In this document: one piece after another, positions 15,309 through 24,172 of the stretch | How the letters are laid out: the number at the start of each line of letters is the position of its first letter | Position numbering within the stretch: the first letter of the stretch is position 1 | Source of the DNA: Fimenecus sp045593645 | GTDB taxonomy: Bacteria; Bacillota; Clostridia; Oscillospirales; Acutalibacteraceae | Reading direction: 5' to 3' | DNA length: 34,577 bases | NCBI GenBank assembly: GCA_045593645.1 | Contig: JAZNWZ010000138.1 | Location: forward strand, 1 to 34,577 | Program-made: the position numbers and the translations under genes | The notes under the pieces: model-generated | The model's input: the letters and a program-made list of their open reading frames with translations, nothing else | The model's database searches: none | What the model was told of the DNA's origin: nothing

Positions 15309-18300
15309 TTATTCAACGCTCTTAAGTGATTCAACCATATCAATCTTTTTGAGTTTGAAGTACATTACAATATTTACAATAATTGCAAATACAGTTGTTA
15401 ATACTGCACCTATAACAATACTCAATGGTTCAAGTTCTCTACCAAACATATAGACATCAGTTTCAACTGTTGTCATAACAAATCTGTGAAGAAGGATTCC
15501 TAAACCTACACCAAGAATAGTGCCTAACAATGTTAAAATAACATTTTCACGGTAAACATAAGATGCAGTTTCTTTATCGTAGAAGCCAAGAAGTTTAAGT
15601 GTTGCAAGCTCTCTACGGCGCTCACTAATATTAATATTGTTAAGGTTATAAAGAACAACAAAAGCAAGAAGTCCTGCTGCTATAACCATAATAATAATGA
15701 TAAAGTAAAGCATTGAAACAATTTTGTCAAGGTCAGCACGTTCTTCGGAGTTTAATGTTATTGCATTAACACCATATTCTTCTAAAGCAAGTATTCTATC
15801 TTTAAACTCATCTTGATTTACACCATCCTTTATACTCAAATAAATTGAGTTAAGGTCAGGTGCTTCACCATATATTGTTTCATAGCAAGTTTGGGTCATA
15901 TAGACATAGTTCAAAATATAGTTTTCTGTTATGCCCATAATCTTTACTTCTTTTGGAGAGTTATCTGACTCGCTTGTTTTAAGGAAAATGGAATCACCAG
16001 TTTTTACATCTAACAAGTCGGCATATTTTTCAGAAATAATTACACCCTCATCTGTGAGAGTAAGCTCTTTTTGCTCGCCTTTACGCTCTCTAAGTGTGAT
16101 ATAGTCTGCAAAAACATCTACATCTTCAGGTATTACGAGATATGCAAATTTTTCGTTTTCATCGTCCACCTTACCTGTTGGAGAACCATAAATCATTGTT
16201 CTTGTTGCCTTAACGCCACCTGCTATATCAGAAACTTTGTTAAGATTTTCGTTAAGCTCATTATGACCAAGTCTTGTAAGAGTTGGGTCAATGCTAACAA
16301 TTGCATCATATTTAAAAATTTCGTTGTATTGGTTATCAACCATTGCAGCAACAGAATCTCTAATTCCAAGACCAACTAAAAGAAGAGCCATACAACCACC
16401 GACACCAAAAAGTGTCATAAAGAAACGTTTTTTATATCTGAAAAGGTTTCTGACTGCTGCCTTTTGACCAAAGTTAAGTCTATTCCAAATAAATGAAACT
16501 CTTTCAAGAATTGTTCTCTTTGCTGCTTTTGGTGCTTCAGGTCTCATAAGCTGAGCAGGAACGCTCTTAAGTTCTTTACTACAAGCGCTATATGCTGCAA
16601 AAGTTGTGCAAATAATAGCAGCAAGTGAAGCTACAAGTGCATGTTCAACATTAAAGCTGACTACTGCATCACCTAAGTTGTAATAAACTGACTTATATGC
16701 AATTGTAATAATTGTTGGCAATGTAAACTCACCTACAACAACACCAACAATACTACCCAATACTGTTGCAAGTAAAGCATAAAGCAAATATTTATTTGCT
16801 ATACTTAATTTGCTATAACCAAGAGCTTTAAGTGTACCAATTTGAGTTCTTTGCTCTTCAACCATACGAGTCATTGTTGTAAGTGAAACAAGGGCTGCAA
16901 CAAGGAAGAAGATTATTGGGAATACTGTACCGATTGCACCGATACTTTCAGAATCATTTTTAAAGCTTGCATAAGAAATAACTGAATCTCTGTCAAGCTT
17001 ATACCACTCTGGAATTTGAGTGTTGTCAATTCTGTCTTTTGTATTATCAAGTTTAATTTGAGCATCTTCAAGTTCTTTTCTTGCATCTGCTTCTGCTTTT
17101 GCAAATTCTTGCTTTGCTGCTTCAAGGTCATTTCTTGCAGTAGTAATTTCATTTTCCATTTCTGAAAGCTTACCTGCATCATTGATAATTGCTTCAACAT
17201 CGGCAATTTGTTGTTTACCTTCTTCAACCTTTGCCTTTGCATCTACAAGCTTTTGTTCTTGTGCAACAATTTCATTTTCATAAGCAGTAACTGCTTCGTT
17301 AGAAAGCTGAAGAATCATTTGTCTTGACTCAAATATTTCTTTTTTATCGTCATAAGTTGACTTTTTAGCAAGTGCTTCTTTTCTTAATGCTTCTTTTTCT
17401 GCAGCATCTTCACCTGAATACTCTTCAAAAGCTTTTTTTGCATTAAGATATTCTTGTTCGGCTGCAAGACATTCTCTCTCTGCTGAATCTACCATTGCTT
17501 GAGCACTTTGAAGTTGAACCTTTGCATCTGCAAGTGCTTGCTTTGTATCATTAAGTTGCTTTTCACCATTTGCAATTTCTGCTTCTGCTTCAGCAATTTC
17601 TGCTTTTCTCTTTGGAATTTCTTCTTCAGCGTTATCTGCTATATTCTTAAGTTCTGCAAATTCCTCTTCTTTTTTTGTTAAATAGTCATCTGCTTGAACA
17701 AGCTTAAGTCTTGCTTTTTCTAATTCTGCCTCGACGATTGCCTTGTTTTTAATATATTTTTCTTCAGCATCAATTACAAGGTCTGTTGTTGTTGCAAGGA
17801 ATTCATTATAACGAACTTCACAACGCTTACCCTCAATACTTGCAAGTTGTGCTATAACATTGTCGATTTTTTGCTTATATTCTTTACCATAGCAGTTTAG
17901 CTCTTTTGCATCTTTAACTGTAATGTTAATTGCTGTATAACAATTCAAAACAAAAGCATTTTTAGGAATTATAACAAAGCTTTTTACAACACCATTACCG
18001 ATTGTGCTTGTTCCAACCTCACCATTAAGATAAAGTGAGGATTTGCAAATACCTACGATTTCATAACCACCGTCTGCTTTTGCAAGTGTATCTATAATCT
18101 CGTCATCTGTTCCTGTTTCAAAATTAACCTTGTCCCCTATTTTATAGCCAGTAGCCTCTAAAAACTCAGGGCTGACAATGATTTCATTATATTTTTCAGG
18201 GAAACGGCCCTCAAGAATTGTGTTTTCAACATCATTTATTGTCTCAGGTAAAGACAAAACTCTTGTTACAATTTCTGATGAGTTTGCAAGACAGATAAGG

Positions 18301-18575
18301 TCAATAGAATATACACCCTCTGCAGTGTCAACACCTTCTAACTGTCTTATTGCTTCAAGGTCTTTATCAGTGAGTCCCAATGGACTGATAACCTGAATAT
18401 CCATAATGTTTTCATAATCATATGTAGCATCTGCTGTTGCAAGCATTGCAGGCATTGATGAACGAATACCTGAATAGAATGCTACACCGAGAACAACAAT
18501 GAGAAATATGGATATGAATCGGCTCATACTCTTTTTTATTTCTCTACGAAAATCTTTTCTAAGTGATTTGCTCAT
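15309..18575 (-). CDS. FtsX-type ABC transporter permease with long coiled coil
   Basis: A large permease of 1088 residues with two FtsX-like domains. It has an N-terminal membrane helix (about 18-36), an extracellular MacB-like region (about 45-265) and an unusually long, nearly continuous charged coiled coil (about 270-518). Helices at about 547-566, 597-620 and 643-663 follow, then a second extracytoplasmic region (about 750-945) after a helix at about 717-736, and final helices at about 953-975, 1012-1031 and 1049-1072. The typical cytoplasmic loops EEQRTQIGTLKALGYS and SERRRELATLKLLGFYD are present. Such mechanotransmission-type transporters do not always carry a substrate across; exporters and lipoprotein or peptide handling are options. 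The ATPase gene lies 44 bases upstream. Substrate unknown. Confidence 0.93.
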   Translation of the reverse strand: MSKSLRKDFRREIKKSMSRFISIFLIVVLGVAFYSGIRSSMPAMLATADATYDYENIMDIQVISPLGLTDKDLEAIRQLEGVDTAEGVYSIDLICLANSSEIVTRVLSLPETINDVENTILEGRFPEKYNEIIVSPEFLEATGYKIGDKVNFETGTDDEIIDTLAKADGGYEIVGICKSSLYLNGEVGTSTIGNGVVKSFVIIPKNAFVLNCYTAINITVKDAKELNCYGKEYKQKIDNVIAQLASIEGKRCEVRYNEFLATTTDLVIDAEEKYIKNKAIVEAELEKARLKLVQADDYLTKKEEEFAELKNIADNAEEEIPKRKAEIAEAEAEIANGEKQLNDTKQALADAKVQLQSAQAMVDSAERECLAAEQEYLNAKKAFEEYSGEDAAEKEALRKEALAKKSTYDDKKEIFESRQMILQLSNEAVTAYENEIVAQEQKLVDAKAKVEEGKQQIADVEAIINDAGKLSEMENEITTARNDLEAAKQEFAKAEADARKELEDAQIKLDNTKDRIDNTQIPEWYKLDRDSVISYASFKNDSESIGAIGTVFPIIFFLVAALVSLTTMTRMVEEQRTQIGTLKALGYSKLSIANKYLLYALLATVLGSIVGVVVGEFTLPTIITIAYKSVYYNLGDAVVSFNVEHALVASLAAIICTTFAAYSACSKELKSVPAQLMRPEAPKAAKRTILERVSFIWNRLNFGQKAAVRNLFRYKKRFFMTLFGVGGCMALLLVGLGIRDSVAAMVDNQYNEIFKYDAIVSIDPTLTRLGHNELNENLNKVSDIAGGVKATRTMIYGSPTGKVDDENEKFAYLVIPEDVDVFADYITLRERKGEQKELTLTDEGVIISEKYADLLDVKTGDSIFLKTSESDNSPKEVKIMGITENYILNYVYMTQTCYETIYGEAPDLNSIYLSIKDGVNQDEFKDRILALEEYGVNAITLNSEERADLDKIVSMLYFIIIIMVIAAGLLAFVVLYNLNNINISERRRELATLKLLGFYDKETASYVYRENVILTLLGTILGVGLGILLHRFVMTTVETDVYMFGRELEPLSIVIGAVLTTVFAIIVNIVMYFKLKKIDMVESLKSVE

Positions 18576-18619
18576 TTTTATTTCCTTAACCTTTTAACAC
18601 AAAATTTATTTCTCAAAGA

Positions 18620-19321
18620 TTACCATTCAATTTGTTCAACTGGTGTTGGATTATTATTCAAAAGAATTTTGTCAATTCTACCGTTTTTAATTTGAATAAT
18701 TTTATCTGCCATTGGTGTTAAAGCAGAGTTATGAGTAATAACAATTACTGTCATCTTCTTTTCACGGCAGGTATCTTGTAAAAGTTTAAGAATTGACTTA
18801 CCTGTAATATAGTCAAGAGCACCTGTTGGCTCGTCGCAAAGCAAAAGCTTTGGATTCTTTGCAAGAGCACGTGCAATTGACACACGTTGTTGCTCACCAC
18901 CTGAAAGCTGTGATGGGAAGTTGTCAAGACGAGCACCAAGTCCTACTTCTCTTAAAACATCTTCTGCATTAACTGAGTTTTCACAAATCTGTGCAGATAA
19001 TTCTACATTCTCGTGAGCAGTAAGATTTTGCACTAAGTTATAGAATTGGAAAACGAAGCCTACATCATCACGACGATATTTTGTAAGCTCTTTTTCTTTG
19101 TATTGTGAAATATCTACACCATCAACTACAATTGTACCTGATGTTGGTCTATCCATACCACCTAAAATATTAAGAACTGTTGTTTTACCAGCACCTGAAG
19201 GTCCTACTACAACTACAAATTCACCCTTTTCAATAGGGAAGCTCATATTGTCAACAGCCTTGATTTCAACCTCACCCATTTGATATGTTTTACATACATT
19301 TTTCAACTCAATAAATGACAT
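18620..19321 (-). CDS. ABC transporter ATPase (MacB/LolD type)
   Basis: The 233-residue partner ATPase of the FtsX-type permease. Visible motifs are Walker A GPSGAGKT (40-47), the Q-loop at FQFYNLV, the signature LSGGEQQR (139-146), Walker B LLLCDEP (159-165), the D-loop GALD and the switch histidine in ITHN. The FYNLVQNLTAHENVEL stretch is typical of the MacB/LolD/FtsE group that pairs with FtsX-type permeases. It is divergent from a TetR regulator gene, with 191 bases between the start codons, which makes that regulator the obvious controller. Confidence 0.95.
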   Translation of the reverse strand: MSFIELKNVCKTYQMGEVEIKAVDNMSFPIEKGEFVVVVGPSGAGKTTVLNILGGMDRPTSGTIVVDGVDISQYKEKELTKYRRDDVGFVFQFYNLVQNLTAHENVELSAQICENSVNAEDVLREVGLGARLDNFPSQLSGGEQQRVSIARALAKNPKLLLCDEPTGALDYITGKSILKLLQDTCREKKMTVIVITHNSALTPMADKIIQIKNGRIDKILLNNNPTPVEQIEW

Positions 19322-19450
19322 TTTTTTCTCTCCTAAGGCAAAAGATTATATATACAATTTATTGTAGCACATTTTTCTTGATATTGCTATACATATTTTA
19401 AATATTATATTTGTTCACTTTTCACTAAAATTAATAAAATAATAGACAAA

Positions 19451-19481
19451 TGTTGATTATTGCACAACAAATTGGTATAAT
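19451..19481 (+). promoter_or_regulatory. tetR promoter with overlapping palindrome
   Basis: TTGATT (19453-19458), a 17-base spacer and TATAAT (19476-19481) lie about 30 bases before the TetR start. An inverted repeat, TGTTG-9-CAACA (19451-19469), overlaps the -35 box and is a candidate operator for autorepression. Confidence 0.6.
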
Positions 19482-19512
19482 GTAAATAATTTTAAACAAA
19501 GGAGTTTTGGAA

Positions 19513-20118
19513 ATGTCTATTAACGATAACGATAGCAGAGTTAGACGCACTAAAAAACTTATTCGTCAAGGTCTTACTGAACTTGCAAAAGAAAAAAGCA
19601 TTACAAAAATTACTGTAAAAGAACTTACTGACCTTATTGAGATAAACAGAGGTACATTCTATTTGCACTACAAGGATATTTTTGATTTGGTTGAGTGTCT
19701 TGAAGCTGAATTATATCAAGAATTTGAAAAAATCATCTCTTCAATTACTATTGATGCTGTAAAGGAATCACCTATTGACGAACTCGAGAGAATTTGTGTT
19801 TTTGTAAAGAAAAATGCTGACCTTGTAGGCACTCTTGTCGGTGAGCACGGGGATGCTCAGTTTGTAAATAAAATCGGTGATTTAACTAACAAAACCGTAT
19901 TGACACTTTTTGAAGAAATTTATCCTGATATGAATCGTCAAAGATACGATTTCGCTTATGAATATTGTAAATATGGTACAATGGGACTTATCTATGCTTG
20001 GCTTACAAAGCATCCTGAAACTTCCACAAGAAGTATTGCCGAAATGTGGGCAAAACTTTTAGCACAAGGCATTATGGGAGTCATTGATATGCGTGCAGTT
20101 AAGGAGTTTACCAAATGA
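19513..20118 (+). CDS. TetR/AcrR-family transcriptional regulator
   Basis: A 201-residue one-component regulator. The N-terminal 60 residues form the TetR helix-turn-helix, with the recognition-helix signature EINRGTFYLHYKDIFDL. The C-terminal ligand domain contains YGTMGLIYAWLTKHPETS, a pattern seen in many clostridial TetR proteins. The ATG at 19513 has an AAAGGAG site at a good distance; a TTG two codons earlier is too close to it. The stop overlaps the CDF transporter start (ATGA), so regulator and exporter are made together. The divergent ABC operon lies on the other side. The ligand is unknown. Confidence 0.92.
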   Translation: MSINDNDSRVRRTKKLIRQGLTELAKEKSITKITVKELTDLIEINRGTFYLHYKDIFDLVECLEAELYQEFEKIISSITIDAVKESPIDELERICVFVKKNADLVGTLVGEHGDAQFVNKIGDLTNKTVLTLFEEIYPDMNRQRYDFAYEYCKYGTMGLIYAWLTKHPETSTRSIAEMWAKLLAQGIMGVIDMRAVKEFTK

Positions 20119-21281
20119 CAAACTTACTCGTTAAAACCTTTATTCGAAATAGTGAAAATGTTACCGATGTTAAGGTCAGAACCTCTTATGGCACATTAGG
20201 TAGTATTACAGGTATTGTTATTAACTTTCTTCTTGCTATTGCAAAACTTATAGCCGGTAGCCTTTCTGGTAGTATTTCTGTTACTGCTGATGCTATTAAC
20301 AATTTATCTGACGCGGGTTCTTCGTTTATTTCTCTTGTGGGAATTAAAATTGCTGCAAAGCCTGCAGACAAGGGTCATCCTTATGGTCACGGCAGAATTG
20401 AATACATATCTGCCCTTGCAGTTGCAATTCTTGTTTTTCTTATGGGTATCGAGTTGTTTAAAGATTCTGTTGAAAAAATAAGGAACCCTCAACCTGTTGA
20501 ATTCAACCTTGTTGCACTTGGAATACTTATTCTCAGTATTGGTGCAAAGCTTTGGCTTGGTGTTTTCAATAAAAAACTTGGTCAAAAGATAAATTCTGCA
20601 CCAATGATGGCAGTTATGAAGGATAGTTTTAGCGACTGTCTTGCAACTGCAGTAGCTGCAGTATCTATTGTCGTTTCTGCTTTTTCTAACATTAACATTG
20701 ACGGATTTTTAGGAGTTTTTGTTGCTTGTTTCATTTTACTTGCAGGTTATAACATTCTTAAAGAAACTTTAGGTGAACTTTTGGGTAATCCACCTGAAAA
20801 AGAATTTGTTGAGGCTATTGAAAATAAAATTCTCTCATATGACCATGTTGTTGGGGTACATGATTTAATTATTCACGACTACGGTCCTTCAAGACGCTTT
20901 GCATCTGCTCACGCTGAAGTGCCGGCAAATATTGATATCCTTGAACTTCACGATGTCATTGACCTTATTGAGAGAGATATTCTTGATGAATTCAACTTGC
21001 TTATTTCAATACATATGGACCCTATTATTGTTGATGATGAAAAAATCAATACATTAAGGGATATGACAAACCAAATTATAAATAATATTGACGAATCAAT
21101 TTCTATGCACGATTTTCGTGTTGTTGATGGTCCTAGTCACACAAATTTAATATTTGATATTCTTCTTCCACAAGACCACAAGCTTTCACACGAAGAAATT
21201 TGTAAAATTATTGACCAAGAATTGAGTAAAATTGACGAAAGATATTTCACAGTTATAACTATAGACCACTCTTTTAACTAA
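20115..21281 (+). CDS. Cation diffusion facilitator (CDF) metal exporter, possibly Mn-type
   Basis: A CDF antiporter of 388 residues that exports a divalent metal in exchange for protons. Six hydrophobic segments (about 28-50, 52-80, 97-115, 130-150, 172-192, 196-216) precede a long cytoplasmic C-terminal domain with two ferredoxin-like repeats (about 230-385), longer than the roughly 300 residues of YiiP. The transport site reads D59xxxN63 in helix 2 and D170xxxD174 in helix 5. Zinc exporters normally carry a histidine in helix 5, and the D/N-D/D pattern is associated with manganese exporters, so Mn(II) is my inference. The interhelical loop has HPYGHGRIEY. It overlaps the TetR gene by four bases. 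Confidence 0.92.
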   Translation: MTNLLVKTFIRNSENVTDVKVRTSYGTLGSITGIVINFLLAIAKLIAGSLSGSISVTADAINNLSDAGSSFISLVGIKIAAKPADKGHPYGHGRIEYISALAVAILVFLMGIELFKDSVEKIRNPQPVEFNLVALGILILSIGAKLWLGVFNKKLGQKINSAPMMAVMKDSFSDCLATAVAAVSIVVSAFSNINIDGFLGVFVACFILLAGYNILKETLGELLGNPPEKEFVEAIENKILSYDHVVGVHDLIIHDYGPSRRFASAHAEVPANIDILELHDVIDLIERDILDEFNLLISIHMDPIIVDDEKINTLRDMTNQIINNIDESISMHDFRVVDGPSHTNLIFDILLPQDHKLSHEEICKIIDQELSKIDERYFTVITIDHSFN

Positions 21282-21382
21282 AAATAAAATATTTGTGATT
21301 TTACTCTTGAAAAAATTGTAGTTTTTAGTAGAATATATAATATATTATATAATAAGACTTTAATCTTTTTGGAGGTTTCAAA

Positions 21383-22552
21383 ATGGCAGACAGAGAAATT
21401 ACCACAATACCTAACGGTCCTCTCGGTATTATTGCCTTACCGGGTTGCGAAGAAATGGCAGAAAAAATCGACCGTTATCTTGTTAAATGGCGTTCACAAC
21501 AAGACAGTGAACACAAGACAACAATCGCTTTTTCTGGTTATGAGCGTACAACATATATTTTAGATGCAACTTTTCCTCGTTTTGGTACAGGTGAAGGTAA
21601 ATGTGCATTAAGAGAATCAGTTCGTGGTTATGATATTTATATTCTTATTGATGCATTCAACCACGGTGTAACATATAAGATGTATGGTCAGACAGTTCCT
21701 ATGAGTCCTGATGACCACTATGCTAACCTTAAGAGAGCAATTTCTGCTATCGGTGGTAAAGCGAAGCGTATTACAGTTATTATGCCTATGCTTTATGAAG
21801 GCAGACAACACAAGCGTACTTCAAGAGAATCTCTTGACTGTGCGGTTATGCTTCAAGAACTTTGCCTTGATATGGGTGTTGATAACATTATCACTTTTGA
21901 CGCTCACGACGCCCGTGTACAAAACGCTATTCCTCTTCATGGTTTTGAAAGCATCTCTCCTGCTTATCAAATGATTAAAGCTCTTGTAAATAATGTTGAT
22001 AATCTTAAACTCGACAAAGACCACACAATGCTTATCTCTCCTGATGAAGGTGGTATGAGCCGTTGTATGTTATACTCAAACTACTTAGGTCTTGACCTTG
22101 GTATGTTTTACAAACGTCGCGACTATTCAAGAATTGTTGACGGTAGAAATCCAATTCTTGAGCACCAATTCCTTGGCTCTAATGTTGAAGGCAAAGATGT
22201 TATGATTATTGACGATATGATTTCATCTGGCGAATCAATGCTTGACGTTTCAAAGAAGCTTAAAGAGCTTGGTGCTAACAGAGTATTCATTTTCTCAGCA
22301 TTTGGTCTTTTCAATGCTGGTCTTGAAAGCTTTGATAAGGCATATCGTGATGGTCTTATTGACAAGGTATTTACAACAAACCTTGTTTATCGTATGCCTG
22401 AGTTAAAGAAACGCGACTGGTACTGTGAGGTTGAGCTTTCAAAGTATCTTTCATACATTATTGATACTCTTAACCACGACAAGTCAGTTAGCAAGCTTCT
22501 TAACCCTGCTGATAAAATTGATCTTCTTCTTAAAAAAGCAGGCCTTAAATAA
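21383..22552 (+). CDS. prs: Ribose-phosphate pyrophosphokinase (PRPP synthetase), long divergent form
   Basis: PRPP synthetase transfers pyrophosphate from ATP to ribose-5-phosphate and feeds purine, pyrimidine, histidine and NAD synthesis. At 389 residues it is longer than the usual 310-320. The PRPP-binding loop, DVMIIDDMISSGESM, is intact. The metal/ATP region reads FDAHDARVQN instead of the usual DLHAxQIQGFF, and the flexible loop reads YEGRQHKRTSRESL instead of YARQDRK..SR. It therefore belongs to a divergent branch, but it keeps the conserved arginine and the acidic pocket. A GGAGG site precedes the ATG at 21383. Genes in the window that consume PRPP or its products are hisHF and nadC, but neither is adjacent. 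Confidence 0.9.
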   Translation: MADREITTIPNGPLGIIALPGCEEMAEKIDRYLVKWRSQQDSEHKTTIAFSGYERTTYILDATFPRFGTGEGKCALRESVRGYDIYILIDAFNHGVTYKMYGQTVPMSPDDHYANLKRAISAIGGKAKRITVIMPMLYEGRQHKRTSRESLDCAVMLQELCLDMGVDNIITFDAHDARVQNAIPLHGFESISPAYQMIKALVNNVDNLKLDKDHTMLISPDEGGMSRCMLYSNYLGLDLGMFYKRRDYSRIVDGRNPILEHQFLGSNVEGKDVMIIDDMISSGESMLDVSKKLKELGANRVFIFSAFGLFNAGLESFDKAYRDGLIDKVFTTNLVYRMPELKKRDWYCEVELSKYLSYIIDTLNHDKSVSKLLNPADKIDLLLKKAGLK

Positions 22553-22561
22553 TGATTTTTC

Positions 22562-22590
22562 AAGCCCCGACGTTTTAACAACTCGGGGTT
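22562..22590 (+). terminator. Weak terminator between prs and murF
   Basis: CCCCGA / TCGGGG (22565-22570 with 22583-22588) with a 12-base loop, then AATTTTAC. The T-tract is poor, so partial read-through into the murF-like gene is likely. Confidence 0.5.
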
Positions 22591-22617
22591 AATTTTACAA
22601 TATATGGTGAAGTTAAA

Positions 22618-24126
22618 ATGAAAAAATTAAAGTTATTTTTTACATATGCTTTCTTATCTTTTTATAACTATTTTAAATTTAGATTTTTGAAATCAGGGTT
22701 AAAGGATAAGGAGTTCACATTAGCAGAATGCCTTGAAATACTTGGTGCTGAATTACCTTTGGGTTTTTCTGCAAATGATAAGCGACTTCAGAAAAAAGTA
22801 TATGTTTGTGCGAGAAAAATGTGTTTTATGAGAAACTGTATTTATCTTAAAGGCGATTTAAGTAATGCAGATATGAAATATGCACTTAAAAATGGTGCGA
22901 TTGCTATTCTTTCAAAAGAACAAATTTCAAATTTTCCTTGTATAATTGTACCTGATACAACTGAAGCATATGTTAAGCTTATGACAGTTTTCAGAGACAA
23001 AGTTTCTCAAAGTGTTGTTGCAGTAACAGGCAGTGTTGGTAAGACAAGTACAAAAAATATGATTGCAACTACCTTGAAGAATGCAAGTAAGACCTTTTGC
23101 ATTCGTGATAATATGAATAGACCTGATTATGCTTGTTGCTTATTGCAGAATGTCCCTGAAAACAGCGAATTCTTTGTTCAAGAGGTTGACGAAGGAACTC
23201 ATAAATCAACAGAATATGCATCTCAAATGTTACGTCCAAAAGTTGCCGTAGTAACAAATGTTGGCATTTCTCATTTCCAAAATTTTGGCTCTTATGAGGG
23301 AATTGCCGAAAATATTATGGGCGTTTCAAAGGGACTTGCAAAAGATGGTATTCTTATTATCAACGGCGACGACGCACGCTCAGTTGATGCATTAAAATAT
23401 GTTAATTGTAATGTTGTTAAGGTTGGCATTGATAACAAGAACTGTGATTGTATTGCTCAAAATATAAGAGCAACTGAAAATGCCACAATTGATTTTGATA
23501 TTGTTTATAAAGGTCAAACATATCCTGCAAGCATTTCTGTTGTAGGCAAGCACAACATTTACAATGCTATGGTTGCTTTTGTTACAGCTCATTTTTTAGG
23601 ATTACCTGTTGACAAAGTTCTTGCAGGCGTGAAAAAATTCAAGACTAATGGTGTTCGCCAAAATCTTATAAAGGCAGGACAAAACCTTGTTTATGTCGAC
23701 TGCTTTAATGCTGCTCCAAACTCAATGAAAACTGCTCTTGATACATTAGCAACTCTCCCTGTAAAAGATGGTTGCAAACGAATTGCAGTGTTGGGTGATA
23801 TGCTTGAATTTGGTGATATTTCTGAACAAACACACAGAGATGTAGGTAAAATTGCAGGTCAGTCTCAAGCAGACATTGTAATTGCTTTTGGTCCTTATTC
23901 AAAGTTTATTTATGAAGAAGCAAAGCTCTTAAAAGAAAATGTTTTCTATGCAAAAACTCACAAAGAGCTTAACGCTTATTTAAAAAAACATACAAAATCA
24001 GGCGATGCACTTTTATTTAAGGCAAGTCGTGGTATGCATCTTGAAAAGAGTATTTTTAACAGATTTCCTCTTCATTGCTTCTTTAAAATTTTCTGTTCAA
24101 ATATTTTCTTATTCCACGATATTTAA
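22618..24126 (+). CDS. murF: MurF-like ligase (UDP-MurNAc-tripeptide:D-Ala-D-Ala ligase)
   Basis: A 502-residue Mur ligase. MurF adds D-Ala-D-Ala to UDP-MurNAc-tripeptide, the last cytoplasmic step of the peptidoglycan precursor. The ATP loop is TGSVGKTSTKN (about 137-147), the middle domain has EVDEGTHKSTEYASQMLRPKVAVVTNVGISH, and the third domain has VDCFNAAPNSMKTALD and FKASRGMHLEKSI. These match the MurF pattern rather than MurC, D or E. The first 25 residues are hydrophobic and basic, which is unusual for a cytoplasmic enzyme and suggests loose membrane association. With the two Fem genes it is one of three cell-wall precursor genes in the window. No mraY or ddl is adjacent. Confidence 0.87.
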   Translation: MKKLKLFFTYAFLSFYNYFKFRFLKSGLKDKEFTLAECLEILGAELPLGFSANDKRLQKKVYVCARKMCFMRNCIYLKGDLSNADMKYALKNGAIAILSKEQISNFPCIIVPDTTEAYVKLMTVFRDKVSQSVVAVTGSVGKTSTKNMIATTLKNASKTFCIRDNMNRPDYACCLLQNVPENSEFFVQEVDEGTHKSTEYASQMLRPKVAVVTNVGISHFQNFGSYEGIAENIMGVSKGLAKDGILIINGDDARSVDALKYVNCNVVKVGIDNKNCDCIAQNIRATENATIDFDIVYKGQTYPASISVVGKHNIYNAMVAFVTAHFLGLPVDKVLAGVKKFKTNGVRQNLIKAGQNLVYVDCFNAAPNSMKTALDTLATLPVKDGCKRIAVLGDMLEFGDISEQTHRDVGKIAGQSQADIVIAFGPYSKFIYEEAKLLKENVFYAKTHKELNAYLKKHTKSGDALLFKASRGMHLEKSIFNRFPLHCFFKIFCSNIFLFHDI

Positions 24127-24135
24127 ACAAAAATT

Positions 24136-24172
24136 AAAGCCGCTTTTACGCTATGTAAAAGTGGCTTTTTTT
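24136..24172. terminator. Bidirectional terminator after murF
   Basis: A 14-base-pair stem (24136-24149 with 24155-24168, one G-U pair), a five-base loop and a T-run. It separates murF from the convergent zinc-ribbon gene. Confidence 0.85.

Noticed and set aside
17499..17681. Cysteine- and phenylalanine-rich plus-strand frame
   Set aside because: It is the complement of the permease's coiled-coil coding region, without a credible start signal.
19322..19450. Promoter of the ABC operon
   Set aside because: A TATAAT-like box is present on the minus strand, but no acceptable -35 lies at the right distance, so I did not list it as a feature.
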